The position numbers were made by a program, and so were the translations under genes. From contig NZ_KB904630.1 of assembly GCF_000380145.1 (NCBI RefSeq), forward strand, positions 1 through 64,000: DNA of 64,000 nucleotides, in the 5' to 3' direction. Positions 54,105 through 63,104 of the stretch are shown here, piece by piece. Every line of letters starts with the position of its first letter. Positions within the stretch are counted from its first letter, which is position 1. Under the pieces are notes generated by a model that saw only the letters and a program-made list of their open reading frames with translations, searched no databases and had not been told where the DNA came from. The DNA is from Streptococcus thoraltensis DSM 12221 (lineage in GTDB: Bacteria > Bacillota > Bacilli > Lactobacillales > Streptococcaceae).

Positions 54105-55382
54105 TTATTCTGGTGCGATAACTTCAACACCACCCATGTAAGGGCGAAGAACTTCTGGGATTGTGACAGAGCCATCTTCATTTTGATAGTTTTCAAGAAT
54201 AGCTGCAACTGTACGACCAACAGCGAGACCTGAACCGTTAAGAGTATGAAGAAGTTTGACCTTGCCATCAGCTTCATCACGGTAACGAATTTGGGCACGG
54301 CGGGCTTGGAAATCTTCTGTATTTGAACATGAAGAAATTTCACGATAGGTCTTTTGAGCTGGGATCCAAACCTCTAAATCATAGGTTTTTGCAGCTGAGA
54401 ATCCCATATCGCCAGTACAGAGAGCTAGGACACGGTAAGGCAAATTTAGTTTTTGAAGAATGTTTTCGGCATTGGCTGTCATTTTTTCCAATTCCTCGTA
54501 AGATTCTTCAGGTTTGGCAAATTTGACCATTTCAACCTTATGGAATTGGTGCAAACGAATCAAACCACGCGTATCACGACCAGCTGAGCCTGCTTCAGAA
54601 CGGAAAGAAGGGCTCATGGCAGTGAAGTTAATAGGGAGTTCTTTTCCATCAATAATTTCATTGCGATAGTAGTTGGTTAACGGAACTTCAGCTGTTGGGA
54701 TAAGGACAAAAGGAGTGTCTGCTAATTCAAAAGTATCTTCCTTGAATTTTGGATATTGCCCAGTACCAAACATAGAATCCTGATTGACTATGTAAGGGGG
54801 GATGACTTCTTGGTAGCCTTCTTTAGCGTGTTCGTCCAGCATAAAGTTGTAAATGGCACGCTCTAAGCGAGCACCCAAGTTACGATAAAAGAGGAAGCGA
54901 GTACCAGTGACTTTTGCACCACGTTCCCAGTCAAGAATGCCTAAATCTTCACCAAGATCCCAGTGAGCTTTTGGCTCGAAGTCAAAGTCACGAGGAGTTC
55001 CCCAACGGCGTACTTCTACGTTTTCTTCCTCGTCAGCACCAACAGGAACTGAGTCGTGCGGTGTATTTGGTAAGACTGTAATAATCGCATTTAATTTTTC
55101 ATCAATATCAGCTAATTCGCTATCCACAGCCTTAATGTCAGCAGACACATTTTGCATTGCAGAAATCTGCTCAGAAGCATCTTCTTTGTTGCGTTTGGCT
55201 TGGGCGATTTTATCTGAAGCAAGGTTACGTTCAGCTTTTAATTCTTCAGACTTTGTTAAGAGTTGGCGACGTTTAGCATCTAAGTCTTTCAACTCATTTA
55301 AGGTTTCCGCAGTAACACCACGAGTGGCCAATTTTTCCGCAACAGCATCAAAGTCGTTACGAATACGTTTAATATCTAACAT
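54105..55382 (-). CDS. serS: seryl-tRNA synthetase
   Basis: 425-residue class II synthetase. The N-terminal coiled-coil arm (about 1-100, [20 protein letters not shown]) contacts the long variable arm of tRNA-Ser. Motif 2 is [20 protein letters not shown] and motif 3 is [26 protein letters not shown] ribosome site. Controlled by the T-box leader upstream. Confidence 0.95.
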   Translation of the reverse strand: MLDIKRIRNDFDAVAEKLATRGVTAETLNELKDLDAKRRQLLTKSEELKAERNLASDKIAQAKRNKEDASEQISAMQNVSADIKAVDSELADIDEKLNAIITVLPNTPHDSVPVGADEEENVEVRRWGTPRDFDFEPKAHWDLGEDLGILDWERGAKVTGTRFLFYRNLGARLERAIYNFMLDEHAKEGYQEVIPPYIVNQDSMFGTGQYPKFKEDTFELADTPFVLIPTAEVPLTNYYRNEIIDGKELPINFTAMSPSFRSEAGSAGRDTRGLIRLHQFHKVEMVKFAKPEESYEELEKMTANAENILQKLNLPYRVLALCTGDMGFSAAKTYDLEVWIPAQKTYREISSCSNTEDFQARRAQIRYRDEADGKVKLLHTLNGSGLAVGRTVAAILENYQNEDGSVTIPEVLRPYMGGVEVIAPE

Positions 55383-55394
55383 AAATACCTCCTA

Positions 55395-55580
55395 ATATGG
55401 TAGAAAAAAACACAACCTGTTTGTCGTTGGAGCGCTAGCTTGCGCGGTTCCATCCAACTTCACAGATTGTGCACTTAATTAATATCAATAATAATAACAC
55501 GGTAGAATTTCATAAAGCAAAGAGATCTGCTCACAGCAACCGCAGACTTTCTGAACGCTCAGCATTATTACTTATCCGTT
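55395..55580 (-). promoter_or_regulatory. T-box riboswitch leader of serS
   Basis: The minus-strand leader contains the T-box core TGGATGGAACCGCG (55443-55456), which pairs with uncharged tRNA acceptor ends. It sits beside competing stems (GTTGGA...TCCAAC around CGCGCAAGCTAGCGC) and is followed by seven T. Upstream, a stem I region closes with AGTAATAA / TTATTATT. A TCT triplet in AATTCTACC (55504-55506) is a plausible serine specifier. Starved cells would read through into serS. Confidence 0.82.
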
Positions 55581-55586
55581 GGAGTT

Positions 55587-55615
55587 ATTATACACAAAAT
55601 AAGAGCAGGTGTAAA
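55587..55615 (-). promoter_or_regulatory. serS promoter
   Basis: On the minus strand TTTACA (55610-55615), 17 bases, TATAAT (55587-55592). Confidence 0.8.
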
Positions 55616-55651
55616 CCCTAAAACAAGGATTTTTCTTACTTTGTTGAATTA

Positions 55652-55660
55652 TGTTAGAAT
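55652..55660 (+). promoter_or_regulatory. extended -10 placed for leaderless transcription
   Basis: TGTTAGAAT ends six bases before the ATG at 55667, with TTTCTT 17 bases upstream as a weak -35. No ribosome site intervenes. Confidence 0.45.
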
Positions 55661-55666
55661 AAGACC

Positions 55667-56734
55667 ATGGAAAAGAGACTTTATAATGCAGGAATTGATT
55701 TTTTAAGAATTTTTGCCATGTTCATGATTGTTGTGACCCATGTGTTAGGTAAAGGTGGTGTTCGTGATTCGGTCGCCGGAACAGTTGATATTCATTTTGT
55801 GCAAACTTGGGTTATTCAAGCCAGTGTTTACGTTGCCGTAAACTGTTACGCTTTGATTAGTGGCTATGTTGGTTTTCGTTCCAACTTTAGGTACTCAAAA
55901 GTGGTTAATTTGTGGCTTCAAGTGGCCTTTTATTCCATCGGTATCACTTTGTTTTTCCTTCTATTAGGTAAGGAGATTAGCGGTAACGATTGGTTGGATG
56001 CCTTTTTCCCCGTTATTAGGGGTCAATATTGGTATGTTACCGCTTATTTTGGGTTAATGTTGACCATGCCATTCTTTAATATTGCCCTTCCGAGGATGGA
56101 ACTTTCTGACTTAGGTAAAATGATAGCGACTGGTTTTATTGTCTTTTCATTATTGCCTGTGTTGCTTGACACCAGTGTTTCGGAGTTTTCTTTATCTAAG
56201 GGATTTAGTATGACTTGGTTAATTCTTCTTTATGTCGTCGGCGCTTTTTTAGCACGTATTGACTTGAAAAAGTACAATAAACCCCTCATATTGATTGGTA
56301 TTTATGTATTATCAATTGCAGCGACCTTGGTTTTGAAGCATGCAGTTAGTGAGAAGTGGTATTGGTACACCTCGCCAACCATTAGTTTAGGGGCTCTAGC
56401 TCTCTTTGTTTTATTTGCTAATTTGGACATTTCATCATCAAGGATACTGGTTAAATTCATTAAATTCTTTGCGCCAGCGACATTTGGTGTTTATTTGGTT
56501 CATCTGCATCCCTTAATTGTAAAATTTGCCATGCGAGATTTTGCAGAAAACTTTGTGGACCAATCTCCACTCGTTTTTCCAATCATAATATTAGGGGTTA
56601 GTCTCCTAATATTCTTAGGTTCTATCTTGATTGAAAAAGTTAGAATTTGGCTCTTTAAAACCCTTCAGGTATCAAAAATTGCGGCTAAAATTGATAATTG
56701 GTTGACCTTCAAGAATAAAGTCAAAAAAATATAA
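55667..56734 (+). CDS. acyltransferase family 3 membrane protein
   Basis: 355 residues with about ten hydrophobic segments. The N-terminal RLYNAGIDFLRIFAMFMIVV followed by THVLGKGG is the acyltransferase-3 signature (DxLR...H). The rest is membrane helices (WYVTAYFGLMLTMPFFN, FGVYLVHLHPLIVKFAM). Such proteins O-acetylate cell-wall or surface polysaccharides; there is no extracellular SGNH domain as in OatA. Target unknown. The start has no ribosome site and a -10 box only six bases upstream. Confidence 0.75.
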   Translation: MEKRLYNAGIDFLRIFAMFMIVVTHVLGKGGVRDSVAGTVDIHFVQTWVIQASVYVAVNCYALISGYVGFRSNFRYSKVVNLWLQVAFYSIGITLFFLLLGKEISGNDWLDAFFPVIRGQYWYVTAYFGLMLTMPFFNIALPRMELSDLGKMIATGFIVFSLLPVLLDTSVSEFSLSKGFSMTWLILLYVVGAFLARIDLKKYNKPLILIGIYVLSIAATLVLKHAVSEKWYWYTSPTISLGALALFVLFANLDISSSRILVKFIKFFAPATFGVYLVHLHPLIVKFAMRDFAENFVDQSPLVFPIIILGVSLLIFLGSILIEKVRIWLFKTLQVSKIAAKIDNWLTFKNKVKKI

Positions 56735-57283
56735 AGATAACTTCTAAGTTGGCTTAATCATGGCTAATTTAGGAGTTTTTTTATTAATGAAATGCGGATA
56801 GCTATTTATGATAGTCCTCTCCATTTTCCTGATTCTGTTTTGGACTTGATATTGCAGTAGATACTGAATACGCTAATCTAGATAGGAAATCTAAGGGAGT
56901 CGATGAAATCTGATTCTCGTAAGAATAAGAGGATAACAGTGAGGGCAAGGACTCGACCTAAACTTCCAAATAATAAGCCTGTATCAATGGTAATGGTGTT
57001 TGTACTCGCAATTACTTAGACATGGTAACCTTAAAGATTGCGAGCTATACCGCTTTCTAAATTACTTGTTTTTAACTCACCTGATGCTTGTTTTAAAATA
57101 TTGAACCCCACTCTTTAAAAACAAAGGGCTGTACGTATTTTTAAGAATATTAGCCATACTTTTTGATTAAAAATTTAGGTTAGGAAAAAGCCTATCCTCT
57201 CTTTGGTATATAGGTCTCATAATCATCAGATAATGGCGTTTAAAATTATTATGTTATAGTTAAAGGAGATTGAAAAGCTTATT
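56735..57283. other. non-coding gap after the acyltransferase gene
   Basis: Begins with a terminator-like stem (56739-56780: AACTTCTAA...TTAGGAGTT followed by TTTTT). The rest has no intact frame on either strand. Short stretches look like decayed coding sequence but could not be assigned. Confidence 0.45.
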
Positions 57284-57502
57284 TATAGTCTTTTGAATGA
57301 ACTTTGCTACATGGTCATTTTCGACTTTCCCTACTCATACTCTTCGAAATTCAAAAGCAGCCGTCCTTGACTTGGTTTGATGAAGACAGAACTATCTGCT
57401 ATCTGTGTCGCCTAGTCTACTTTTGATTTTTTTGAGTATCTATCAAGTACTGTTCGGCGTCTTTTCTGTTCCTTGTTCTGAAAGTTAATGCATTTGACTA
57501 TA
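57284..57502. repeat. RUP-like element containing a BOX-like element
   Basis: Outer ends TATAGTCTTTTGAATGAACT and TTAATGCATTTGACTATA; BOX-like unit at 57337-57439 (ATACTCTTCGAAATTC to TTTTTTGAGTAT, plus orientation). Confidence 0.75.
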
Positions 57503-57509
57503 GTAGCCA

Positions 57510-57542
57510 AAAGAAAAACAAGCTTGATACCAAGCTTGTTTA
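57510..57542 (-). terminator. manO terminator
   Basis: ACAAGCTTG pairs with CAAGCTTGT. On the minus strand it is followed by TTTTTCTTTT. Confidence 0.7.
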
Positions 57543-57552
57543 AGCATTTTAA

Positions 57553-57912
57553 TTAACGACGTTTGAATTTGCTAGCAATGATTTGAATCAATGTAGGTAA
57601 TTTAACAACCTTATCATTACCGATTTTATCGCGAGCTATTTTAAGGATTTTACCTGAATCTTTCGATGAGAAGAGAAACTTCCCGGAATCCGTAAAAATT
57701 TCGAAATGACGGCTGACTTTTTTACCAGAGACATTAGCCCCAATTTGTTGAATACTCGTCCATGGGATTTGAATATAGTCTTCGACATTGCGGTCGTTAT
57801 AGTACTCCAAGGCGACATCGCCAATCAAGAATTTTCCAACTTTTCCTCCCATACCAAGGTAAGAAACACCAGTTGTTTGTAGTAAGATCTCTTTATTTTG
57901 TGATTGGGCCAT
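57553..57912 (-). CDS. manO: DUF956-family protein ManO
   Basis: 119 residues. Opens MAQSQNKEILLQTTGVSYLG and has a PH-like core (FEIFTDSGKFLFSSKDSGKI). The DUF956 family is found with mannose-type PTS operons in Firmicutes and is often called ManO; it is thought to regulate the system. Here a BOX/RUP pair (57954-58161) and a terminator separate it from manN, so it may have its own transcript. Confidence 0.78.
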   Translation of the reverse strand: MAQSQNKEILLQTTGVSYLGMGGKVGKFLIGDVALEYYNDRNVEDYIQIPWTSIQQIGANVSGKKVSRHFEIFTDSGKFLFSSKDSGKILKIARDKIGNDKVVKLPTLIQIIASKFKRR

Positions 57913-57953
57913 GATTTCCTTTCTAATGACAAGTGTTTGAAAATAGTCAATTT

Positions 57954-58161
57954 ATACTCTTCGAAAATCAAAAGCAAACCTTGTTGACTTGCTTTGATGA
58001 ACACCAGTTCTATCTGCATCGGCGGCGGTTAGTCTGCTTTTGGTTTTCATTGAGTATAGTCTTTTGAATTAACTTTAATACATCGTTACTTTCGACTTGC
58101 CATACGCGAGTACTGTCTGCGTCTTTCGTTCCTTGTCTGAAAGCTAATTCATTTGACTATA
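57954..58161. repeat. BOX-like element fused to a RUP-like element
   Basis: BOX-like unit 57954-58057 (ATACTCTTCGAAAATC to TTTTCATTGAGTAT) shares its last three bases with a RUP beginning TATAGTC at 58055 and ending GACTATA at 58161. The two are side by side rather than nested. They fill the manO-manN gap. Confidence 0.75.
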
Positions 58162-58195
58162 TTATTTTGTTTCTACTAGACTATTTTAGCATAAT

Positions 58196-58225
58196 GAAAA
58201 GAGTTTCCAAATGGAAACCCTTTTT
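58196..58225. terminator. manLMN terminator
   Basis: GAGTTTCC pairs with GGAAACCC across AAAT. A- and T-rich flanks fit use from the minus strand after manN. Confidence 0.7.
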
Positions 58226-58227
58226 GA

Positions 58228-59142
58228 TTACATAATACCTGCAAGACGAGCAAGGATACCTAGTGCAAAAAGTCCAACAATCATTGTGATAGGTGACACT
58301 TTTTTCTTAAGCAACCACATACATACGAATGTAAGGATGAGTCCCATCAATCCAGGAATCAGTGAATCTAATTGACCTTGCAATGTGTTCGCTTTTTCAG
58401 GTGTAAGGCTAAGTCCACCCAAAGCATCGCCTAAGATACCTTGGAGTTCAGCTCCAGTCACATTTCCTTTAGGGAATTCAACATAAGCACCTTCAGCCAG
58501 TTTTGTAGCAGGAAGATCAACTGTAAAGTTGATTGATACCCAACGTTGTACAAGTACAGCAAGGATAAACATACCAAGGATAGAAGCCCCTTTAGTGATG
58601 TCTTGGAGGATACCACCAGACATGTCTTTAGTGATTTCTTTACCTGATTTGTAACCAAACTCTTGTGTATACCATAGGAAGCTCATACGGATAGCGTTCC
58701 ATGCAACGAAGAAGATGATTGGTCCCATGATGTTTCCAGCAGACGCAAGTGAAGCACCAAGAGCACCAAGGATAGGACGAACAGTAAACCAGAAGACTGG
58801 GTCACCGATACCAGCAAGAGGTCCCATCATACCGATTTTAACCCCTTGGATAGCTGTGTCATCGATATCAGTACCGTTAGCTTTTTCTTCTTCAAGAGCC
58901 ATTGTTACCCCAAGGATAGGAGCAGCAACATATGGGTGAGTGTTAAAGAATTCCATGTGGCGCTCAAGAGCTGCAGCACGGTCTTCTTTTGTTGTATACA
59001 ATTTTTTAAGAGCAGGAATCAATGAGTATGCCCAACCCATGTTTTGCATACGTTCGTAGTTCCATGATCCTTGAAGGAAGGTTGAACGCCACCAAACACG
59101 TTGACGGTCTGCTTTTGATAATTTAATTTGATTTTCAGTCAT
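58228..59142 (-). CDS. manN: mannose/glucose PTS enzyme IID
   Basis: 304-residue membrane component IID. Opens MTENQIKLSKADRQRVWWRS and contains QNMGWAYSLIPALKKLY and GPLAGIGDPVFWFTVRPILG, with C-terminal hydrophobic segments. With IIC it forms the sugar channel. Last gene of manLMN, 16 bases behind manM. Confidence 0.93.
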   Translation of the reverse strand: MTENQIKLSKADRQRVWWRSTFLQGSWNYERMQNMGWAYSLIPALKKLYTTKEDRAAALERHMEFFNTHPYVAAPILGVTMALEEEKANGTDIDDTAIQGVKIGMMGPLAGIGDPVFWFTVRPILGALGASLASAGNIMGPIIFFVAWNAIRMSFLWYTQEFGYKSGKEITKDMSGGILQDITKGASILGMFILAVLVQRWVSINFTVDLPATKLAEGAYVEFPKGNVTGAELQGILGDALGGLSLTPEKANTLQGQLDSLIPGLMGLILTFVCMWLLKKKVSPITMIVGLFALGILARLAGIM

Positions 59143-59158
59143 TTTAAGCTCTCCCTTC

Positions 59159-59971
59159 TTAGTAGTCTTCTAGGATATCGCCGATTGGGTCCATAGAGCC
59201 TGAACCGCCACCGTTACCTGAACCACCTTGTTTTGAAAGGTTGAGGTAGATAAAGGCAATAGCAACACCGATAACACCCATAGCAATAAGTGTAAGGTCA
59301 GAAAGTGCAGCAAATGCAAAACCAAGGGCGAAGAATGGCCATACTTCACGAGTAGCCATCATGTTGATAACCATAGCGTAACCTACAGCAACCACCATGG
59401 CACCACCAACTTGCATACCACCGGTTAGCCAATCTGGCATAGCGTTCAAGATTGATTGTACAACTGAAGTTGGTACAGCCAAAAGAAGAGCAGCTGGGAT
59501 AGCAATACGCAAACCTTGGAAAAGGAGGGCTGTGAAGTGAAGGCGTTCAATTTTACCGAAATTCCCTTCTAAAGCAGCTTTATCACCAGCATGAACCATA
59601 GCAGTTGACAATGTACGAACAATCATTGTAAGGAAAAGACCTGCAACGGCAAGAGGAATAGCTGTTGAATAGGCAAAAGTGATACCTTTTTGTGTAAAAT
59701 CGCCACCTTTAACCATGATGATAGCAGCAGCAACAGCGGCAAGCGCAGCATCAGGTGCAACAGCAGCACCGATATTAGCCCAACCAAGGGCAACCATTTG
59801 AAGTGTACCACCAAGCATAAGCCCAGCAGTCAAGTTACCAGTAACAAGACCAATTAGGGTACAAGCAATAAGTGGTTGATGGAATTGGAATTGATCGAGG
59901 ATACCTTCAAGACCAGCTAAGAAGGCAACGGCAACGATCAAAATAGCAGAAATAATTGAAATATCTGACAT
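59159..59971 (-). CDS. manM: mannose/glucose PTS enzyme IIC
   Basis: 270-residue membrane component IIC. The segment ALIACTLIGLVTGNLTAGLM followed by LGGTLQMVALGWANIG is the family signature. The C-terminal tail is Gly/Ser rich (KQGGSGNGGGSGSMDPIG). Man-type IIC/IID also serve as class II bacteriocin receptors in related species. Confidence 0.93.
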   Translation of the reverse strand: MSDISIISAILIVAVAFLAGLEGILDQFQFHQPLIACTLIGLVTGNLTAGLMLGGTLQMVALGWANIGAAVAPDAALAAVAAAIIMVKGGDFTQKGITFAYSTAIPLAVAGLFLTMIVRTLSTAMVHAGDKAALEGNFGKIERLHFTALLFQGLRIAIPAALLLAVPTSVVQSILNAMPDWLTGGMQVGGAMVVAVGYAMVINMMATREVWPFFALGFAFAALSDLTLIAMGVIGVAIAFIYLNLSKQGGSGNGGGSGSMDPIGDILEDY

Positions 59972-60033
59972 TTTGAAATCCTTTCGAGAAATAAGAATAT
60001 CGAAATAAAGTTTACCTTTATTCGAATCGGTTA

Positions 60034-61026
60034 TTATTTAACATTTGCCTTTTTGATCAAGTCAAAGAGGTTTTTACGAGAGTCACTTGGAACTTTACGA
60101 ACGTCAAATTCAACGCCCAAATCACGTAGTTTTTCAAATGTTTCAACGTCATCTTTATCCATAGATAAAACGTTGTTAACCATTGTTTTACCAGTAGAGT
60201 GCGCCATAGAACCAACGTTGAGTTCTTTGATTGGCACGCCACCTTCAATTGCACGTAAAGCTTCTTGAGGTGTTTCAAAAAGAATAAGTGCATGTGTGTT
60301 ACCAAAACGTGGGTCTTTAGCTGCTTCGATAAGTTTATCAATTGGCACAACGTTTGCTTTGACACCACCAGGCGCAGCCTGTTTGATTAATTGTTTGCGC
60401 AAATCGTCTTTGGCAACTGTATCAGATGCAACAATGATACGGTCTGCTTTAGAAGCGGGTGTCCAGTTTGTAGCAACTTGACCGTGTAGAAGACGTGTGT
60501 CAACACGCGCGAGGTTAATTTTAAGTTGTCCATCACCGATGACAGTCCCTGGAGGGATGGCACCTTGAAGTGCAGTAACAACTTTTTCAGTTGGAGAAGC
60601 TTCTTCAACTGGATTTAGCTCTTCTGGAAGAGCTTTAATACCGTCCTTAGCTTCTTTAATAATATTTGCAGCAACTTGATCAACACCTGCATTCGCATCC
60701 ATCATGCGTTCTGTGTAGGCTTGAATCAACATTGGCAAATTAAGACCAGTGATGATGGCGAACTTGCGATCAGGGTTTTCACCCATGATACGACTTGCTT
60801 GGTTAAATGGAGAACCGCTCCATAAGTCAGCAAGGACAAGAATTTCATCATCAGCATCAAATTGAGCGATAGCATTGTTGAAGTGTGCATACAAATCGTC
60901 AGGTCCTTCGCTTGGCATGAAAGTTACGACTTGAACTTTCTCTTGATCACCAAAAATCATAGAACCAGATTGATGAATACCTTCAGCAAATTTACCATGG
61001 CTGGCAATAATAATACCGATACCCAT
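60034..61026 (-). CDS. manL: mannose/glucose PTS enzyme IIAB
   Basis: 330-residue cytoplasmic phosphotransfer protein. The IIA domain (about 1-140) has its phospho-His in [12 protein letters not shown] (near residue 10). The Pro/Ala-rich linker ([14 protein letters not shown]) leads to IIB, with phospho-His in [18 protein letters not shown]. The ATG at 61026 follows AGGAGGAAG; a longer reading to 61092 lies in the leader. First gene of the operon, under a cre-covered promoter. Confidence 0.94.
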   Translation of the reverse strand: MGIGIIIASHGKFAEGIHQSGSMIFGDQEKVQVVTFMPSEGPDDLYAHFNNAIAQFDADDEILVLADLWSGSPFNQASRIMGENPDRKFAIITGLNLPMLIQAYTERMMDANAGVDQVAANIIKEAKDGIKALPEELNPVEEASPTEKVVTALQGAIPPGTVIGDGQLKINLARVDTRLLHGQVATNWTPASKADRIIVASDTVAKDDLRKQLIKQAAPGGVKANVVPIDKLIEAAKDPRFGNTHALILFETPQEALRAIEGGVPIKELNVGSMAHSTGKTMVNNVLSMDKDDVETFEKLRDLGVEFDVRKVPSDSRKNLFDLIKKANVK

Positions 61027-61130
61027 TCGTGTTCTTCCTCCTAATAAGTTATTTTTCTTAGGATAAAGAAGAATCTCTCCAGATATGGCCAATAGGCACT
61101 CTTTTTTATCCTAAAAAGTTAGAACACTTT

Positions 61131-61159
61131 ATTCTAAAACGTTTTCAGTTGAAAATCAA
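61131..61159 (-). promoter_or_regulatory. manLMN promoter with overlapping cre site
   Basis: On the minus strand TTGATT (61154-61159), 17 bases, TAGAAT (61131-61136). The spacer and -10 are overlapped by CTGAAAACGTTTTAG (61134-61148), a near-consensus catabolite-responsive element (TGnAAnCGnTnnCA type). CcpA bound there would block polymerase. Confidence 0.8.
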
Positions 61160-61235
61160 GTCTATTTGCAAAAAAAACTCAAAAGGCGCCGATATTTTTC
61201 AATAGCTATCAGATGTTATGGTTGAAAATGATAGA

Positions 61236-61270
61236 AAAAAAGAACAACCACATTATTGTTGCTCTTTTTT
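61236..61270 (-). terminator. terminator after the Cof-type phosphatase gene
   Basis: AAAGAACAA pairs with TTGTTGCTCTTT with a small bulge. On the minus strand a run of T follows. Confidence 0.65.
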
Positions 61271-61320
61271 GATTGATTTGATTAAATTGTCATATTTTTC
61301 TGTGTGAGAAATAGGGGTGT

Positions 61321-62133
61321 CTAGAGAAAAAGTTTTTCGAGTTGTTTAGCCACTCCGTCTTCTTCATTTGTGAATGCTAATTGTTCATCTGCATGTGGGA
61401 GAAGTACCTGACTTGCATTCTTCATAGCATAGCCTTTTTTAGCGAAATGCAGCATTTCAGTGTCATTATGTTCATCACCAAAAGCAATCAAATCATCTCT
61501 TGTCTTATTAAAAATAGATAAGAGGTAAGACAAGGCGAAGGCTTTATTAATCCCTTTAGGAGATGCTTCAAGGATATTGAGCGGTCCTCCCCAAGAGTCA
61601 ACTTCAATCTCATTTTTGAGATGTTCTCGGATGGTATCTGCAAGAGCCATTTTATCAGCAGCGCGTGTTTGCATGAGTAAGGCGTTAGGATCGCGAGTGA
61701 TTTTCGCAGGGTCTAATCTCATCTGCTCAGTAATCTTATCGACACCAAATAATGACGGTGTGATGCGTTCAGGATAATTGAGCGTGATATAAAAATTCTT
61801 ACGATATTCACTAGCGATAAAGTCCATTTCATAGAGGTCGCTTGCTTTTAGAATTTCAAAGAGATATTGTCTGTCCAAAGTGATAGACTGTTCATACTCC
61901 CATTTTTTTCCGGGTAAGTGAGTCAGTGAACCATTAAAGGTAATGATAGGAGTATCTAATTTGAGGCGTTTATAATGGTCAAGCGCCATACGATACGGGC
62001 GTCCAGTTGCGATAACAACTTGATGTCCTTGTTTGCGAACTTTTTGGATAGTATTGACGGTGTAATCTGATATTGTGTTATCATTGTGAAGTAAGGTTCC
62101 GTCTAAATCAATAGCAATAATTTTTTTAGTCAT
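61321..62133 (-). CDS. Cof-type HAD-superfamily phosphatase
   Basis: 270 residues. HAD motif I IIAIDLDGTLL (nucleophile Asp near residue 9), motif II VIATGRPY, a C2-type cap in the middle, and motif III/IV KAFALSYLLSIFNKTRDDLI followed by AFGDEHNDTEML. These enzymes dephosphorylate sugar phosphates or cofactors such as PLP or flavins; the substrate is not evident. The ATG at 62133 is preferred; a longer frame to 62199 overlaps the promoter region of the divergent gene. Confidence 0.85.
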   Translation of the reverse strand: MTKKIIAIDLDGTLLHNDNTISDYTVNTIQKVRKQGHQVVIATGRPYRMALDHYKRLKLDTPIITFNGSLTHLPGKKWEYEQSITLDRQYLFEILKASDLYEMDFIASEYRKNFYITLNYPERITPSLFGVDKITEQMRLDPAKITRDPNALLMQTRAADKMALADTIREHLKNEIEVDSWGGPLNILEASPKGINKAFALSYLLSIFNKTRDDLIAFGDEHNDTEMLHFAKKGYAMKNASQVLLPHADEQLAFTNEEDGVAKQLEKLFL

Positions 62134-62218
62134 AGGGTTATTATAGCAAAAAATGATGTATAAGGAGATTTTGACTGCTCTTATGTTACAATAAGACAAT
62201 TAAAAAGGAGGTTTTCAG

Positions 62219-62812
62219 ATGAAAAGGCAGTTTATAGTGGCTCATGGATTCTTTGCGATCATCGCTCTTGCATTTTGGTACTATAGCCTTAAAGGCCCTA
62301 GTCTGGTTTGGAATATTTTCTTGGCTTTGGTTGCCTATGATTTTAGTTGCTTGGCACGTGTCACTAAATATCAGTGGCTAAAAGCGATTCTATTGCTAGC
62401 TTGGTTACTTTTTTATCCCAATACTTTTTATATGTTAACGGATGTTGTCCACATGTCTTTTGCAAGAGATATTTTAACGGATAAATTGAGCTTCATCTAC
62501 TACTTAATTTATATGTCTAGCATCTTATTAGCTCTTGTTGCTGGGGTCTTAAGTGTTCGTTATGTCATAAACATTCTAAAAATGAGAAATTGGCTTCTCC
62601 AGTATTCCTTTATGGGGATAGTATCCTTTATCTCTAGTCTAGCTATTCATATAGGTCGGTATGAAAGGCTTAACTCTTGGAATGCGATAACACACCCAAG
62701 CCTTGTTATTGACGAGATTCTGAAAGTCTTTTCCTATTCAGAAATCCATTTCGTATTAGGGTTTACGTTTATGCAAATCTTGTGTTTATGGCTTTTGGTG
62801 GGTAAAGAATAA
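62219..62812 (+). CDS. DUF1361 membrane protein
   Basis: 197 residues, about six hydrophobic segments. The FLALVAYDFSCLARV and WLLFYPNTFYMLTDVVHMS segments are the DUF1361 pattern. Function unknown. AAAGGAGG ribosome site. Diverges from the Cof-type phosphatase gene. Confidence 0.75.
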   Translation: MKRQFIVAHGFFAIIALAFWYYSLKGPSLVWNIFLALVAYDFSCLARVTKYQWLKAILLLAWLLFYPNTFYMLTDVVHMSFARDILTDKLSFIYYLIYMSSILLALVAGVLSVRYVINILKMRNWLLQYSFMGIVSFISSLAIHIGRYERLNSWNAITHPSLVIDEILKVFSYSEIHFVLGFTFMQILCLWLLVGKE

Positions 62813-62850
62813 GGAAGTATCGATAAAATTTTCAGAATATAGCCCTAAAA

Positions 62851-62996
62851 GGTTATAGAAATTGAAAATGTAAGACTGGATTGTCAATAAAACAACTCTT
62901 AGAAATGTTGATTTAGTTCCTTTTCTGAGAGTTTTTCTTTTTTAAAAAAACAAAAAAAACATGAAGAAAATTGTCCCAAATTGGCTTTTTCTTCAA
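62851..62996 (+). repeat. intergenic repeat D plus palindromic repeat C, uninterrupted copy
   Basis: Repeat D (62851-62915: ATTGAAAATGTAAGACTGGA ...) is followed by CCTTTTCTGAGAGTTTTTCT and repeat C (62961-62996: ATGAAGAAAATTGTCC ... TTTTTCTTCA). Here D and C are continuous, unlike the copies at 8471-8758 and 35570-35942, which carry BOX/RUP insertions between them. Confidence 0.65.
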
Positions 62997-63036
62997 GATA
63001 AACCTAATAAAAATTTGTTTTTTAGGTAAAAATATA

Positions 63037-63065
63037 TTGAAATACGAATGTTTTTAATATAAAAT
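63037..63065 (+). promoter_or_regulatory. NCS2 permease promoter
   Basis: TTGAAA (63037-63042), 17 bases, TAAAAT (63060-63065). ACGAATGTT in the spacer and TCGTTCAAT just after recall halves of a PurR box, too loosely to assign. Confidence 0.65.
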
Positions 63066-63104
63066 AGAATTATCGTTCAATTAAAAGGAGTTCTATTTTT
63101 AAAA

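Noticed and set aside
57100..57215. Short minus-strand frame ending ETYIPKRG
   Set aside because: No start, stops nearby in all frames and no recognisable family.
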